A stretch of 64,000 nucleotides of DNA from Ceratodon purpureus. Taxonomy: Eukaryota > Streptophyta > Bryopsida > Pseudoditrichales > Ditrichaceae. The notes below the pieces were generated by a model. That model ran no database searches, was not told the origin of the DNA, and saw only the letters and a list, made by a program, of their open reading frames with translations. This document shows positions 40,601 through 52,977 of the stretch, piece after piece. Position 1 is the first letter of the stretch, and the number at the start of each line of letters is the position of its first letter. The position numbers and the translations under genes are program-made. The stretch spans positions 64,275,877-64,339,876 of the forward strand of contig CM026426.1 of NCBI GenBank assembly GCA_014871385.1, read 5' to 3'.

Positions 40601-42280
40601 GGAAGGGATTACGTACAGCAATCAGTTTGCCCTTATTTTCTGGCCTCTTAGCAACCTCAATAGCTGCAGCGGTAGCAGATCCGGATGAAATTGCAACACA
40701 TTATCCATGAAATTACACAAGTTATATATAGTGCTAGTGGTATCTACCAGTATGCACACCAACTAATTCTCGACATGCATATTGTGGTGATCCATCGTGC
40801 CTTATAGTCACTGGCTCAAAAATCGCTCAGATTTTAGATTAGTAGGCTTGGTGGGGAGCTATAAAAGGAATCCAATTTTGGAGGATGGATAAAGTGTATA
40901 GAAAAGTGGACCAATTGAAATAATTAATTTTGGATTAATACTGAATTTGTTATGAATTTTGGAAGGGGAACTTCTAGGTGGCTCAAAAACAGCTCGACCT
41001 AAAATGTACACCATAAGTACATAAAAATTTGAAATTGGAAGCTATAATTTACCTTCTGCTTGGACAGGCCTAGACTGCAATTTGAGGTGCCGCGCGGGTT
41101 TTGAGCCACATACTCTAAGTATCAACCTTTTGATAGTTCACATCTAAAACTTAGACACAGCTCAAAATGAACAAAGCATCTTAGAATAGAGGACATACCT
41201 CCAGATGTGCAAGAACTCAATAAAATATGAAAAAAAAAAATAATTGTAATAAATTTAGGATTGTTCCACAGTAGACAAACACAAAATATTTATGGGAAAA
41301 ATGTACATTTTCTCTATAGGGAATTAACGTATTTTTGAGCTATTTATTATGAAACTAGCTTCAACCACTAGTATGCAGTGTTGTTTAAAGTCAGATATCA
41401 AAAGAAAATGTTTGGGCACCTCTGTATGTAGTACTTTTCCAAGTTATTAAAGTATGTCAGATTGTAGAAATTTTGACAAAATACTTATTTTCTTGCAACT
41501 GGAGTTTTTTCTTACTCTGATTTTATTGCGGTTAATGTGGCTTGTTTGTCGCTACATATCTCTATCAAAAAAAGAACCAAAAAATAAAAATCCGTGGGAA
41601 AAATTGATGTGGTGGGGGTTTTTATGCTGCAGTCCAAAAGTCTACAAAAAAATGGGCGCAAGATTGATTCTCCTATGCAGGTGGCGTTCCTAACGTCTAC
41701 TCTTTGTTGGCTAATGGCTGGATCTTCTATAAATTCTATTTTTGGTGGACTTTAGGATTTCATGTGGCCGCCACTAAGAGTACTATGTGGGTTACTTTCT
41801 AGAAACTGAAGTACTCAAAGTACTTTATAGCGCAATCTCCATCGTCGAATTTTGATGCCTTCCTATTCAGCCGTACACGTGATGATAAGATCCAAATATA
41901 TTGGATCTGGGCTGTTTGAGTTTCGGTGAAGTTTCTGTTCATTCATAATACGGATGACGTTTCTTCTTTTCTATTCATCTACTTGTGGGTTGTCTTGCAT
42001 GCGCACATGCGCAACGTCGTCTCTATTCTCCCTTCAGTGTTCCTGGCGGTGTGAGGTGCGGCGCTGCTGTTGCAAGGGTTTGCAATACCAATGTCTGGGG
42101 AAGGCTTTTCCTACAACTTAGCATTAATTCAGTCCCTAATAACGTCGTACTATGTAGTTAGAGAACCTCCTCAGCTTGTCCAACAACGAATTACTCACTA
42201 CTACCCTGCTTGCGATGGTGTCGATGACGAGAGTTAGAGTGTAGATCAACCGTTTACCTCCCCTTCATGCTATAGTTCGG
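40601..42280. other. AT-rich DNA without supported gene
   Basis: I see no coding exon with support. The open frame at 41454-41693 has no recognisable features. Confidence 0.4.
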
Positions 42281-45200
42281 ATGATGATGTGTCAAGCACC
42301 TCGCACATTTCCGGTACACCAACTTCAAGGCTTGGAGATATTGCATGGTACCTCCATAGTGGAAACCAAGCAGTACATGCCCGTAAGTGTCTTGTCCGGA
42401 ATTCGAAGACCCTATTTGGAACCGAGCTCACTGAAGACGCACTGTCACCTGAGGAGCTCACCGCATATCCATCCCCGACCCCTTCTAGTGCGCCCTTGGT
42501 GAGTTTAATTTTCCTTATCCTTTAGATTCTGAGCTTCATTAAAGTTATATATTACAGTTTGGAATCAAAATTACTGGTGCTGTAGACAACATGTTCCACA
42601 TGTTGACAAATGTTTTTGCTCGTAGGTCCACGACATGGCTCTTTGCAGACTCAATTATCCCAGACTGTCTCCTCCTTCTCTAACCGCGTAGTCTCTCCTT
42701 GTTGGTGTTCGCCGCTCTTCACGGGCATTTGTAGGATGGGCGACAAAACCTGGACACAAAGGTCCAGAGCGTGACGGCCTGGTCCTGCGGAGAGGGCGGC
42801 AGTAATGGAATCGGCAGAGGCTACACGGTTAGAGAAACCGGAGCACAATCATGTGTACCAGCAACGCCATTGAGAGAAGTCTTCGGTGCGTTCGGAAGGA
42901 GGGGAGGAGATATTGACGAGGGACTCAACCATTGATGAAGTCGACTACATTTCGCCTAGAGATGCATTGAGAGTTGCACAGAAAATTGGGACAAGCATAT
43001 CTCATGAGCTCAATGCTCTCCCTAGACCATAGTGTCAACAGACTGTGTTCGAGAAGGTTCTGCGCCATAATCAAGTTTGGCCTCTCTTACCCTACTACTA
43101 CCCTCGTCATTTAGAGACAAAAAGTATTTATTACTTGATTCAAAGTTTTAGAGTTGAGTTACAATCCCTATCTATACCAATTTCGAACAACATGTTAGTT
43201 AGAAAAGGTGCCTTGTTAGATGCTGCTATGAGTGGCAGTGTAGGTGGTGTTAGGGCCCTTGCACGTGTTTTAGGAACTAAACCTGAAAATATTCAAGCTT
43301 CCTTGGAAAGGAGAGAAGAATACGAAGAGAGAGCTCCTTAGTTCGTACCACTACGCAAGCAAAAAAGAATTGACACTACAACAACTTACACAGTTGAGTT
43401 AGTCAAAGCATGGTGGCACAGTCACACTAGAATTAGCCCGAATAGGAAGGACGTGGTCAACAAAGGCGGTGGTGTGAAAAGGGGAGGAGAGACGCATGCA
43501 AAGCACTACTTGACTGTCATAGTGGTATGGATTTAGTACAATATTCGAACCCATTGCTTTACCACATCTATGCTAAGTACTGCAGTGTCACTTTGCTTGT
43601 TGTATAGTACTTCAGATATCGTGAATCGCCTTGTGCAGTACTCTTTTTATGTCCGAGTTCAGAATTATGTTACTTTCTGACTTGAACTAGTGGTACCCGT
43701 ACTAGAGTGTGTATTACCATTGCTCGAAGTGTATTACGTGAAGTACATTATCATAGAGATGATTTACCTGCATTAGATATCAAGTACTCCAAGGTATAAT
43801 TTACCTCTCACATTAGAGTACCATCTGTACTTGAACCACTTCGAACTGTTGTCATTTTACGTTTTCTCTTAAAGTATGTACTCTCATTTAGTACTCACTG
43901 ATGAAGAGTACTTTGAAGAGGTATGTGAAACATACTGTAGTACTTGCAGTGTTTCGGAGTAGTTCCATTTTGTACATTGTAATAGTTTGTCCATTCCGAA
44001 ATGTATTTCGAGGGTCATGGTGATGAGTACCGTAACTAGTTTCAATCGATGCAGAGTACTTCGTAGTAGTACCTTTACACCTACTATAGTACTCTTAGTG
44101 TTTTGGGGTGTTACAGTTTGTACTTTGTATTAGTCCGTCCATTTTGAACTGTACTTCGAGGGTCAAGTTGATGAGTATTGTAGTATTACTAATACTTATC
44201 ATCGGTGGCTTGTTGTATGCGACCTTCTTTTTGCAATTAAAAGAGGCTCACTCGAAGTGCAAGATAGGATAGCGGAGCTTCGATAACCTCAAGCCTTGGT
44301 ATGTGAAACCTCTAATGGACCGTAATGTCTGCTGCTGTATCTACCACGTAGAAATGGATCTAATGAGGGCAAGACTGAACACTCTACGGGAGGAAAAGAG
44401 GAGACTGCATGCACAACAGGGTTGCTCATGTAGATGTGATGTTTGTTCTACTGTCTCAGAGGGTGCATTGGGTGATAATGTGGGCTGTGATGCTCATCAC
44501 AGCACATGCAAACAAATCACCCTACTTTGGAAAGATTGTCTTTGTCCAAAATCTGAGTTTGATGAATGGCACAAACTGAGCTGTATAATGGGTGACTGTG
44601 AGAACTGTGGGGTAGATACTCTAAAGCTTTATCCACAGGAGTTGTCTGAGGCTGAGGAGCCGAAGCTACACTGGAAGCAATTTTCCGACGTTCAGATTGG
44701 AATGGATTGAGAGCCGGGGAAACCAAAAAAACGTTTGTAGGAGGTGTACAAAGAAACGAGTCCAGTCGAATTCATCAACTACATGAAGCCGAAGGAAGAG
44801 GCTTTCATAAAGCACAACTTTATTGCCAATTGGCAAGATTCTAAGTGCAAGGAAATGATGGAAGGCTTGCTTGAGGGAGTTCTAGTTTCCCACATCGATT
44901 TTGGAGAGAACTATGAATTCCAGATTCAAAACGAAGTCCAAAGCATGTACTATATGTCTGAGTATGTTTCCTTGTTGGTTCACATCACTTTGCAGAGAGT
45001 CCGTGATGTAAGTGGTGATTTGATCACCATAAAACATACACACTACTATATATCGGACGACAGAAACATGACTCATTGTTTGTTCAACATTGTTTGATGC
45101 TTCACTGGGGGTGGTTAAATGCTAACGGTCAAAGACCAGTGGAGCATTGGGTTTTTAGTGACGGATGTGAAGGTAATTTTGAGGGTGCGACCGCTATGTA

Positions 45201-46494
45201 TTTTGTTGCGAGGTACCCGAGTCTCATTAGTGGCTGCTCCATGATCTGGAATTATTTTGCGACGGGATACGGAAAAGGTACTTTTCGTACTTTTTAAGTT
45301 TAGTCAAGTACTTTTAGTACTTAAATCCACAATGCTGTCTTCTGTACTCTAGAATGCGCAGTGAATAAAATGCCAATTCATAGAAGAGGCTAATGATTTG
45401 ATGTTATATCATGCCCTCTGAAATCTCTGGTTGCTTGAATTTGCAGACGAATGAGATGGCGCAGGGGCAGTAGTGAAGCGTGCGTTACAAATGGAGCAAA
45501 TCCGAAACCCAGAGCGGCAGTTGCAGATCGCTCTACAGTGTGTCGAGTTCTTGCAACAGGGCTTCTCCACTCGTGCGACTTCCTCTTATGCTCGGACAAG
45601 TAGTAGAGACATCCACCATACCTTTTGGCACGTAAGCGAGCACGAAATCAACAAGGAGTCATCAATGGCTTGCAACACCATTGCAGGCTCGAGAGCACTG
45701 CATTCAATTATGGGGAATTCGGTCATTAACAAAACTGTTTTGTTAGTGAGACAACTTTCAGGTTTTTGTAGGGCATGCATAGAGAAGGATTGGGAGAATT
45801 GTGAGCAACATGCACATGTTTCTCGGTGGCGTGCAGTGCAACTTTAGCCAAAGACCCCAACTGAGGAGCTGGACCCCATTGAAGATGATCCAATGAAGCA
45901 GGTGATAATGATATATGTATATGTTCATTTCTGTAATTAAGTTTTTTCTCATGTTTTCCTAGTGTACAACATTAAACATATTGTTGGATTGATGTTCAAC
46001 TCTTACCTTAATTTTGTCTACAATTTGCCATTCAGGTTCAGCAAGGAGAGAGACTAGATGATGTGTTCGACGTTGGAGACAACTTCGTGGTCCCAACTAA
46101 GCAACCAAATAAGGAAGGAGTTGACTTTTATGTCATGCAATGCCAACGTCAAAAATATCAATTGCAGGCTCCTTTGCACTGTCCATGGGGTGCTGAATTC
46201 GAAGTAGGAGACTATGTTGTTGAAGGAACATATTATAGGAAGTCAGGGCGGGGGGAATTTACTTACACTTACTTGGATAAGTCTGTGGTAGCTCAAGTTG
46301 CTTTTCATCTTGTTATAGCATGCAAGTTCCGTATGAAACTGGCTCCATATTGTTTGAAAGGTGGAGATCCACTTTACAAAATTTCCTTTGAAGTTGTAGA
46401 GGTAGTTCGGCATGCTCTAGCTCAGTTGTGGGAAAATGACAATGACTTATACTTAGAAGTATTGTCATTTGCTTTGTTTTTAATTTCTTCATGA
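42281..46494 (+). pseudogene. Transposase-like gene with SDGC / GKG / DGAGA motifs, decayed
   Basis: Coding segments follow one another on the plus strand: 42289-42498 (ends at a GTGAGT donor), 43045-43341, 44303-44740, 44744-45277, 45447-45900 and 46036-46494. Recognisable blocks are SPNRKDVV (about 43435), a Cys-rich part (CCCIYHVEMDL), HYYISDD, WVFSDGCEGNF, NYFATGYGKG and, after an intron, DGAGAVVKRALQ. The last exon has VGDYVVEGTYY, perhaps a small barrel domain. I recall this SDGC/HGKG/DGAGA set from multicopy, probably transposon-encoded plant and algal proteins, but cannot name the superfamily. Defects: TGA 44708, TAG 44738, a frameshift near 45080, TGA 45452 (where related proteins have Trp) and TAG 45845. 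Confidence 0.6.
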
Positions 46495-47521
46495 GATTGC
46501 CTTGAGTTTATTGAGAAATTTTTTTATCATGAGCTTTGACTTTAATGATTATGTTTTATCCCTCTGACCTTGAATTGTTCTGCTGTTGAATATTAAGAAT
46601 GGAGTTCAATGATTACTCTATTACAAACACACAGCTCAATCTATATGCTTCTTGTTTTGGTTTATTACATGTACGCTGATTAACAATATCCAATAGACGT
46701 TCTGTACCGCTGTTGCATGAACTCATTATTGGTCAAAATGTAAGATGAAATTGCAAAAACCAGTGTTAGCTGGATATACAATACTACTTGAACCTACCAG
46801 AACCTCGTAGAAATAATCGAACAAAGGAACCATGAATGATAAACCTTTGCTGAAGAGCCGACACTTATGGATTTTGACAAGTTTGACATGGTGTCATTAT
46901 TGGGGATCATGAACCAGTTTCTTAACTAGGGATGTCTTACGACAGTGATACTGACCGTTCAAAACTGGAGAGTTTGACATCTCCTAAGAAAATCTCTATA
47001 TTTTTAATTCTGAACTGCCTTTTTCTAATATAGTGGGGACTCTCTCCTTTGCCGCCTACCTAACCAACCAAAATGCTATTTTCGACCAAATATAAAGAAC
47101 TTGCTTTTTACTAGGGCTTTGGGAGCAGAGCATTATAGTATTCCTACTTGCAACAGTAAGTATGTCCTATGCTAAGAAAAGAATACAGATCTTGGGAAAC
47201 AATGTACCATCATAAACAAATGCCACAGCGTGTCTTGACCAGAACATAAAGGTATACAAACAGTCCCCTGTTCATTCATAAAAAAAGAAGACCAATAACA
47301 TAAAATAAAATATATGAGACAATTATTATAAATGAAAAAAGGAAAGACATATTCATCTAGTGATAATATAGGAATAAGAAAAACCGGTACAAATTTAATA
47401 TTTGAAAGGGAAGGATAAAAAAATAAAAAATGAAATACAGACAAGATAATAAAAGGAAAATAAAAATGAGAAGGGAAATGAAGAACAAAACAAGGAAATG
47501 TAGAGTTAAAGAATGATGAAA

Positions 47522-47576
<55 letters not shown>

Positions 47577-49103
47577 AAAACTAATAATAAAAGAAGTTTA
47601 ATAAAATGTGATATAATGGAGTGATTTTGGAAGGGAAAAAAATGAAGGAATTAAAGGATACTAATAGAAGTTTAAGAAATAATTAAAAATTCATTTGAAT
47701 GAGAATGGAGGATCAAAAAAATGAACCAATAAAAGAATTAGAATGGAAGTTTTTGAAAAAAATATTGAATGGAAGAGAAATTCTAAATGTGTTTCAAAAC
47801 TCATACGCTTTAGAATTGATTTCATTCTCTTGATTCGAAGCAAAAAACATGACTATCCCTTCTCCTAATATGTTTCCTTCATAAAGACACACCATTTTGA
47901 ATACTAGGATATTTACATTTTTATACGTAAAGCTCTAGTAATTTTCATCATATAAGCCATGAAAAGCAAGTTCATAATTTCAAGGATTTTATTTTTAATG
48001 GATACTCTCACCTACATGAGTCCTTTATTTTGTAAGATTCATCATTAAATGTAATCACAAACACCTTTCTTATCCCTTTGTTGTTTCCTTTATTTATTTT
48101 TCCAATTCTCATTCTCTTTTTTTCTATTTCTTTTTTAACTTCCACTCTTATTCTTTTATTTTTTCATTTACTAATTCTTCCATTCCCTTAGCTTCGGGAT
48201 TTTAAAAACATCTTTCTTATCCCTTTGTTGTTTCCTTTATTTATTTTTTCAATTCTCATTCTTTTTTTTTCTATTTCTTTTTTAACTTCCATTCTTATTC
48301 CTTTATTTTTTCATTTACTAATTCTTCCATTCCCTTAGCTTTGTGATTCTCCACTACATATTCCTTATCTCTTTATTGTTTCCTTTATTTTTTTCTCCAA
48401 TTCTCATTTTTTTTTTTTTTTTTTTTTTTTTAACTTCCATTTTTATTCCTTCATTTTATTGAAATTTGAGAGTTATGTGGATGAAGTTCCAAAGTAATAT
48501 GAATAAGCTTCGGTTTGCAAGATCCCATCAATAATTACATATAAGGTTTGAAGCAATATTTATACTATGTTTCTAAAACTAACCAATTCTATGCAAGCTA
48601 GTTCTCCAATACAGTAGACAAATGGCCGTAAGAAATTAAATTAGATGTTGATCCTACCAAAACTTGAATCCAATACCGTAACTGCTGCACACAAACTCTA
48701 TATTGTTGAGCCTGAATAGATGGATTAATTATTAACGGCTACATGTGGCGGGAGAAGCAGGAGCGGGAAGTCTTCATAGTGGAGGGAACTTTTTCTTTTT
48801 AGAGTGAAAGGTCCGAGCGGAATGGGATCAAGGGCGACCAAGTTCCCCCCTAAATGTGTCCGTTCAGAGACAAAAGAGGAAGATAAGGGAACATCGAGAC
48901 TATACCTTCGCAATTACAGACTCTTTGTGTTTCAACTTGGACAACATTGCCTCAGAATCAGAACCTGGTCCTAGCCTAGGTACGCTTCACTTTTATTATT
49001 CTCTAATTTCAGCTGCTTCTTTACTTGTGCTTGTTCCTCTACAGTGTTCTGTGTTTATTGAGGGACTCAACTGAATGAGGCCTCGGTCTTGCATATTCCG
49101 TGT
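46495..49103. repeat. AT-rich intergenic DNA with microsatellites
   Basis: An AAAT microsatellite followed by poly-A lies at about 47520-47580. From 48060 to 48450 a pyrimidine-rich unit of about 145 bp repeats, with CCATTCCCTTAGCTT at about 48181 and 48329. No gene is supported. Confidence 0.6.
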
Positions 49104-50446
49104 TCATTTAAGTTTTTTTTTTTCTGTTGCTCCTTCTTAGCGACCTGCTTGGCTTCCCTCGTGTAGATTTCTTTGTCTTCTCCCGTTGTAATTGTAGCGA
49201 TGACTGCTTTCCCTTGTCTCGACACTTGCTACTCCCGCAAGTGCATCTAAGGCCGGGTATATCTCCATCATCAGACTTGAAATCCTCGCCATAGTCCTAC
49301 CACACCCGGTTCAATGAGTTAGTCATAGACTTTTTTTCCTTAAGTTAAGAAATTGCAGATTCATAAATTCAAGGTTGGTCCGAAGAGAGTTAGCGCATCA
49401 TGTTCGATTAAGGGTCCTTACCCAAGTCAACTCTTCTCCTGCGTATATGTCACGGCTGGCAAAGAATGCCACATGGTAGATACGTTCATCTCCGGAGTGC
49501 ACTTGCGCAGGCATGTCGACAACGTTAGCTCCCTCACACCTGAAACAAGATCAGTCACAAATTTCGTAGTAAGATTCACAACTAGGCCTTAAGCACTGTA
49601 TTTGATTTTATATAAATCAATTAGAGCTAGGACGGTCCATGCCTGTGATTTAGGAATCTCGCAACATTTCCATAGTAGGTGGCATCGATACAGAGTGATT
49701 TGTTGTCATTGGCCATAACTTCAGACCGCCAAGAAGCATCCTGTTGTAGAGTGTAGGTTTGACGAAAACCAAGTAGCTTGTGCACGAGGTGGTTCCGCTC
49801 AATGAATTCACCGTTAGTCACAATCTCTCCGGCGAGCTCAAATGGAAACTTACCTGCCTTGATGTGCTCCACTGTCTGGACACCCCAGCCGCAAGTAGGA
49901 GTCATGAAAACCTGTGCAATTAAAATTACATGTTAAAAATGAGAATATTAAAAATAGAAAATGATAATTAAAATGACATTTCTTTAATTCTGGACAAGCC
50001 TTACCTGTACCTTCACCGTCATGCCATGCTCTATAATGCGGTTGCCACACTTTAAGAGGCAATCACACATAGAATTACATTCTGTGATAAAGGTCCGGGA
50101 TTGGTGACCATGACAAACTCCATCGTTAGCGCTACTACTATCTTCAGTAGGGAGACTCGCACAGTAACAGCCTATTCCTTTAGTACAAAATTCCAAAGCA
50201 ATTTTGTCATCCAAATTCTTTATGACGTCAGCCCGAAGGAGACCAGCTGTGTTGTACACAAAATCCCCTGCTGAACGACCTCCTAACACTCTTCCACAAG
50301 TCGCCACCATTAGGCTCTTCAACAAGCACCATGCTCTCTTTAGTGTACCAGAAATTAGAAGGATGAATGTGAGATCCAATAGGACAGACCACTTGCATAG
50401 GATTCCGCTCCAAACCATAGGATAGATCTTGAACCAATATATTATC
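49104..50446 (-). CDS. SET-domain histone methyltransferase, SUVR-like C-terminal exons
   Basis: Four exons: 50446-50005 (pre-SET), 49911-49643, 49539-49422 and 49298-49104 (TGA). The pre-SET part has CTKGIGCYC, FITECNSMCDCLLKCGNR and IIEHGMTVKVQ. SET motifs are CGWGVQTVEHIKAG, ELAGEIVTN, LCIDATYYGNVARFLNHR, YHVAFFASRDIYAGEELTW and DYGEDF; post-SET has LRCTCGSSKC. This is the SUV39/SUVR type that methylates histone H3 Lys9, placing it in the nucleus. Phase is kept across all junctions. Oddities: exon 2 ends AG before GC rather than GT (49642-49641), and the pre-SET exon changes frame near 50300. The basic tail ends RKKKLK. The N-terminal exons are uncertain; see 50687-52262. Confidence 0.82.
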
Positions 50447-50686
50447 CTGTTTTGACAAGGCACATGCAATCAGCAATTCAAATGAAAGACTTGTGTGCGA
50501 GCTCAAATGTTTTTGCAAGTGAAAGAATACATAAGAAAATGTATTCTACAATAAATGAACCATAGATCCAAAGGAGCCCACGTATAAATGTTTCACGATA
50601 CAAAACAGAGTGTACAAAGTTTTCTTACAGCCACTCTAATCTGCCTACCCAATCTTACACAACCTTGCAGATTCGCACTACATCAG

Positions 50687-52262
50687 TTAGTTAGAGGACT
50701 CCAACAAAAACTTCACCGATTTTTGCTTCTTTCCACTAGGGCTCCCTCCTGGACTTGCAACCTCAGGGACGTTACGCAGAGTAGGCGTCTCTTTCTTCTT
50801 CCTTTTGCTTGATTTTTTTCCCCCAACCCTCTCCATCGCATTGTCCTTCTTCTGCTTCCTGGTCTTATGTGCACGGTGGGATGCCTGCTCTACACCTTCC
50901 CCTAAGTGCTGATTATCTCCGCCATCGGTCGATCTTATGCGTCCCCAAGTCCTCTGAGCTGGCCCTTGATCCGTGGCAACTTCTTTTGCCATATTCTGTC
51001 CTTCCAACTCCTTCTGGAGCCTTCTCCCCTCCTCGGACTTCCTCTTCCCTCAATGATGTTTCACCTCACGGTTCACCTCGACTGTTCTGGCCCCTTCATC
51101 TCCCTCTGGCTTCTTCTTCGTTGATAGACCTTCAAGCCTTCCCCGTGTATGCTGACTCTAGGAAGTCAACGTCTTCCCCTGTGGTGGGCAATTCTTGACC
51201 TAGTCGGCGCTTAGTTCCGTGGCCATGTTGGACTGGACTAGCGCTGTCTATGGCCTACCCCATATCTCCAAGCTCTCTTGTTCTAGCTCCATTTCCTGCC
51301 CTTCATCTAATCCCTCTTCTATGCCTTGAAGCTTCACTACCTCAACAACCCCCCCTGCCTTCCCCTTAGTTTCCCCCTCCCCTTCGATTTCACTATCTAA
51401 TTCCATATCACTCTCCCTCTTTTCTCCACCCGGCTTTCTAACTTCCTGACATCCTGTCCCTTGCACTACATCTACATCCACTGAGGGCACAAACGCATGT
51501 GGGATATCCACGCACTCTAGCTCTTGAGTTCTCAACTACTGAACCGGAGGATTCACTAAACCTCCTTCCTTAAACCTCTTCTCCACCTCTAACTTTCTAC
51601 TGTTCTCCCTCTTACCTTCTTCTTGTACTTTGTCTTCCAACTCGCAACTCTGGCCACTATTGCCCTCGTCTTCTTCATCCTGACTCTCCTTGCTGTCGCT
51701 GCCACTGCCACTCCACTGCCACTGACACTAGTCCCTGAGCTCGATTTAAAATATGGGACATTACCTTCAACAATCCCACCATCCCAATTAGCCCAATCCA
51801 CACCATCACATGAGTCATTTGACTACATTATTGAGTGGTCATGCACTGTCTAACCCTTCTAAAGCGTATGTTCTATTTCGACTATAATCAGGAATATTAA
51901 GCTACCATAAGTAAGACACAAGATTCAAATGGCATACCTTCGGATTTAGATTCTTCCTTGTCCGACTTGTCGTTCAACTCTGGCTCCATTGCCTTTGACT
52001 TCCCACGCGAATCCTCCACAAGACATCGTAATTTGTCTACAAACTTTGTTGTTGTCACGTGTATTTTTTGTGGACTGTCCACCACCATTTTCCTGTTCTC
52101 CTCCTCTCTAATCTGGAATAGGCTGCTGGTAAAAGTTTCTCCATTAGCTGAGTCCCGTAACCACGTCGAGCAAACCGCTTGGCCTTGTTCTCCAAAACTC
52201 GCAACTCCGTGAGAAAGGATAGACATGGGCTTCAACGACGAGTCTGCAATCACAACAAACAA
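50687..52262 (-). CDS. Possible upstream exons of the SET gene
   Basis: Coding-like blocks on the minus strand lie between the zinc-finger gene and the SET exons. Block 52245-51943 (SSLKPMSILSHGVASFGEQG to ESKSEG) starts after a TTGCAG acceptor and ends at a GTATGC donor; its phase fits the exon ending at 52978. Block 51801-51620 reads as an acidic Ser/Glu/Asp exon ending before GTAAGAGG. Block 51535-51248 is acidic (MELDSEIEGEGE). Block 51007-50687 is basic (KKSSKRKKKE). Intervening stops mean the model is incomplete. Disordered acidic and basic linkers would be normal in a chromatin regulator. Confidence 0.35.
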
Positions 52263-52977
52263 ACTAATTTAAAAGAGAATCTAAAAGTACATCAATATAC
52301 TATAAGTACTTCCAATCTTGCGGGAGATAGTAATAGTACATTATTATTAAGTAAATCTTGATAATTGCCCACTACAAACTGCTACAGTACACTTTTTGAG
52401 TAGCGTATTGTACTACTATGCGACCAAAGTACTATTAGTACTGAACTACCTGAGTACTATTAGTACTGAACGATCTAGGTATGCCATACTTTTAGTACTA
52501 ACAGAATACATTTACAAAAAAGTAATAAGTCGGATCTGGCTACAATATGTAAGTGAATACACAATGTACTTCATATACAGTATGTAAATCAGTATATCCA
52601 TATTACAGCAGTATTCAATGTACACCAACAATCTGATAAAACCAACAAGTATATGAAAGTACACATAATTTCAAAACAAATACAATAAGTACAGAAAATG
52701 TAGAAACAGAAAACGATTCCAGTCACAAAAAGTACAAATGGTAGAGGGGAATGTATTCGTCCTTGATCCTCTGCAAGACAAGTAGTACTGATCAGTGACT
52801 CTGGATTGAACAAAAAAATACCAAGTTCACTAAGAAGTACATCTATGTTAATCCCACTAATATAAAAATTGCAGAAAGTATACTAAGCTAAACGACTCCA
52901 ACTAGATCAAGTACTAGGAGTATCACGAAACAACAAGCCACGATGAGAACAGATTTTAAGCACTGCTATGTACTCAC

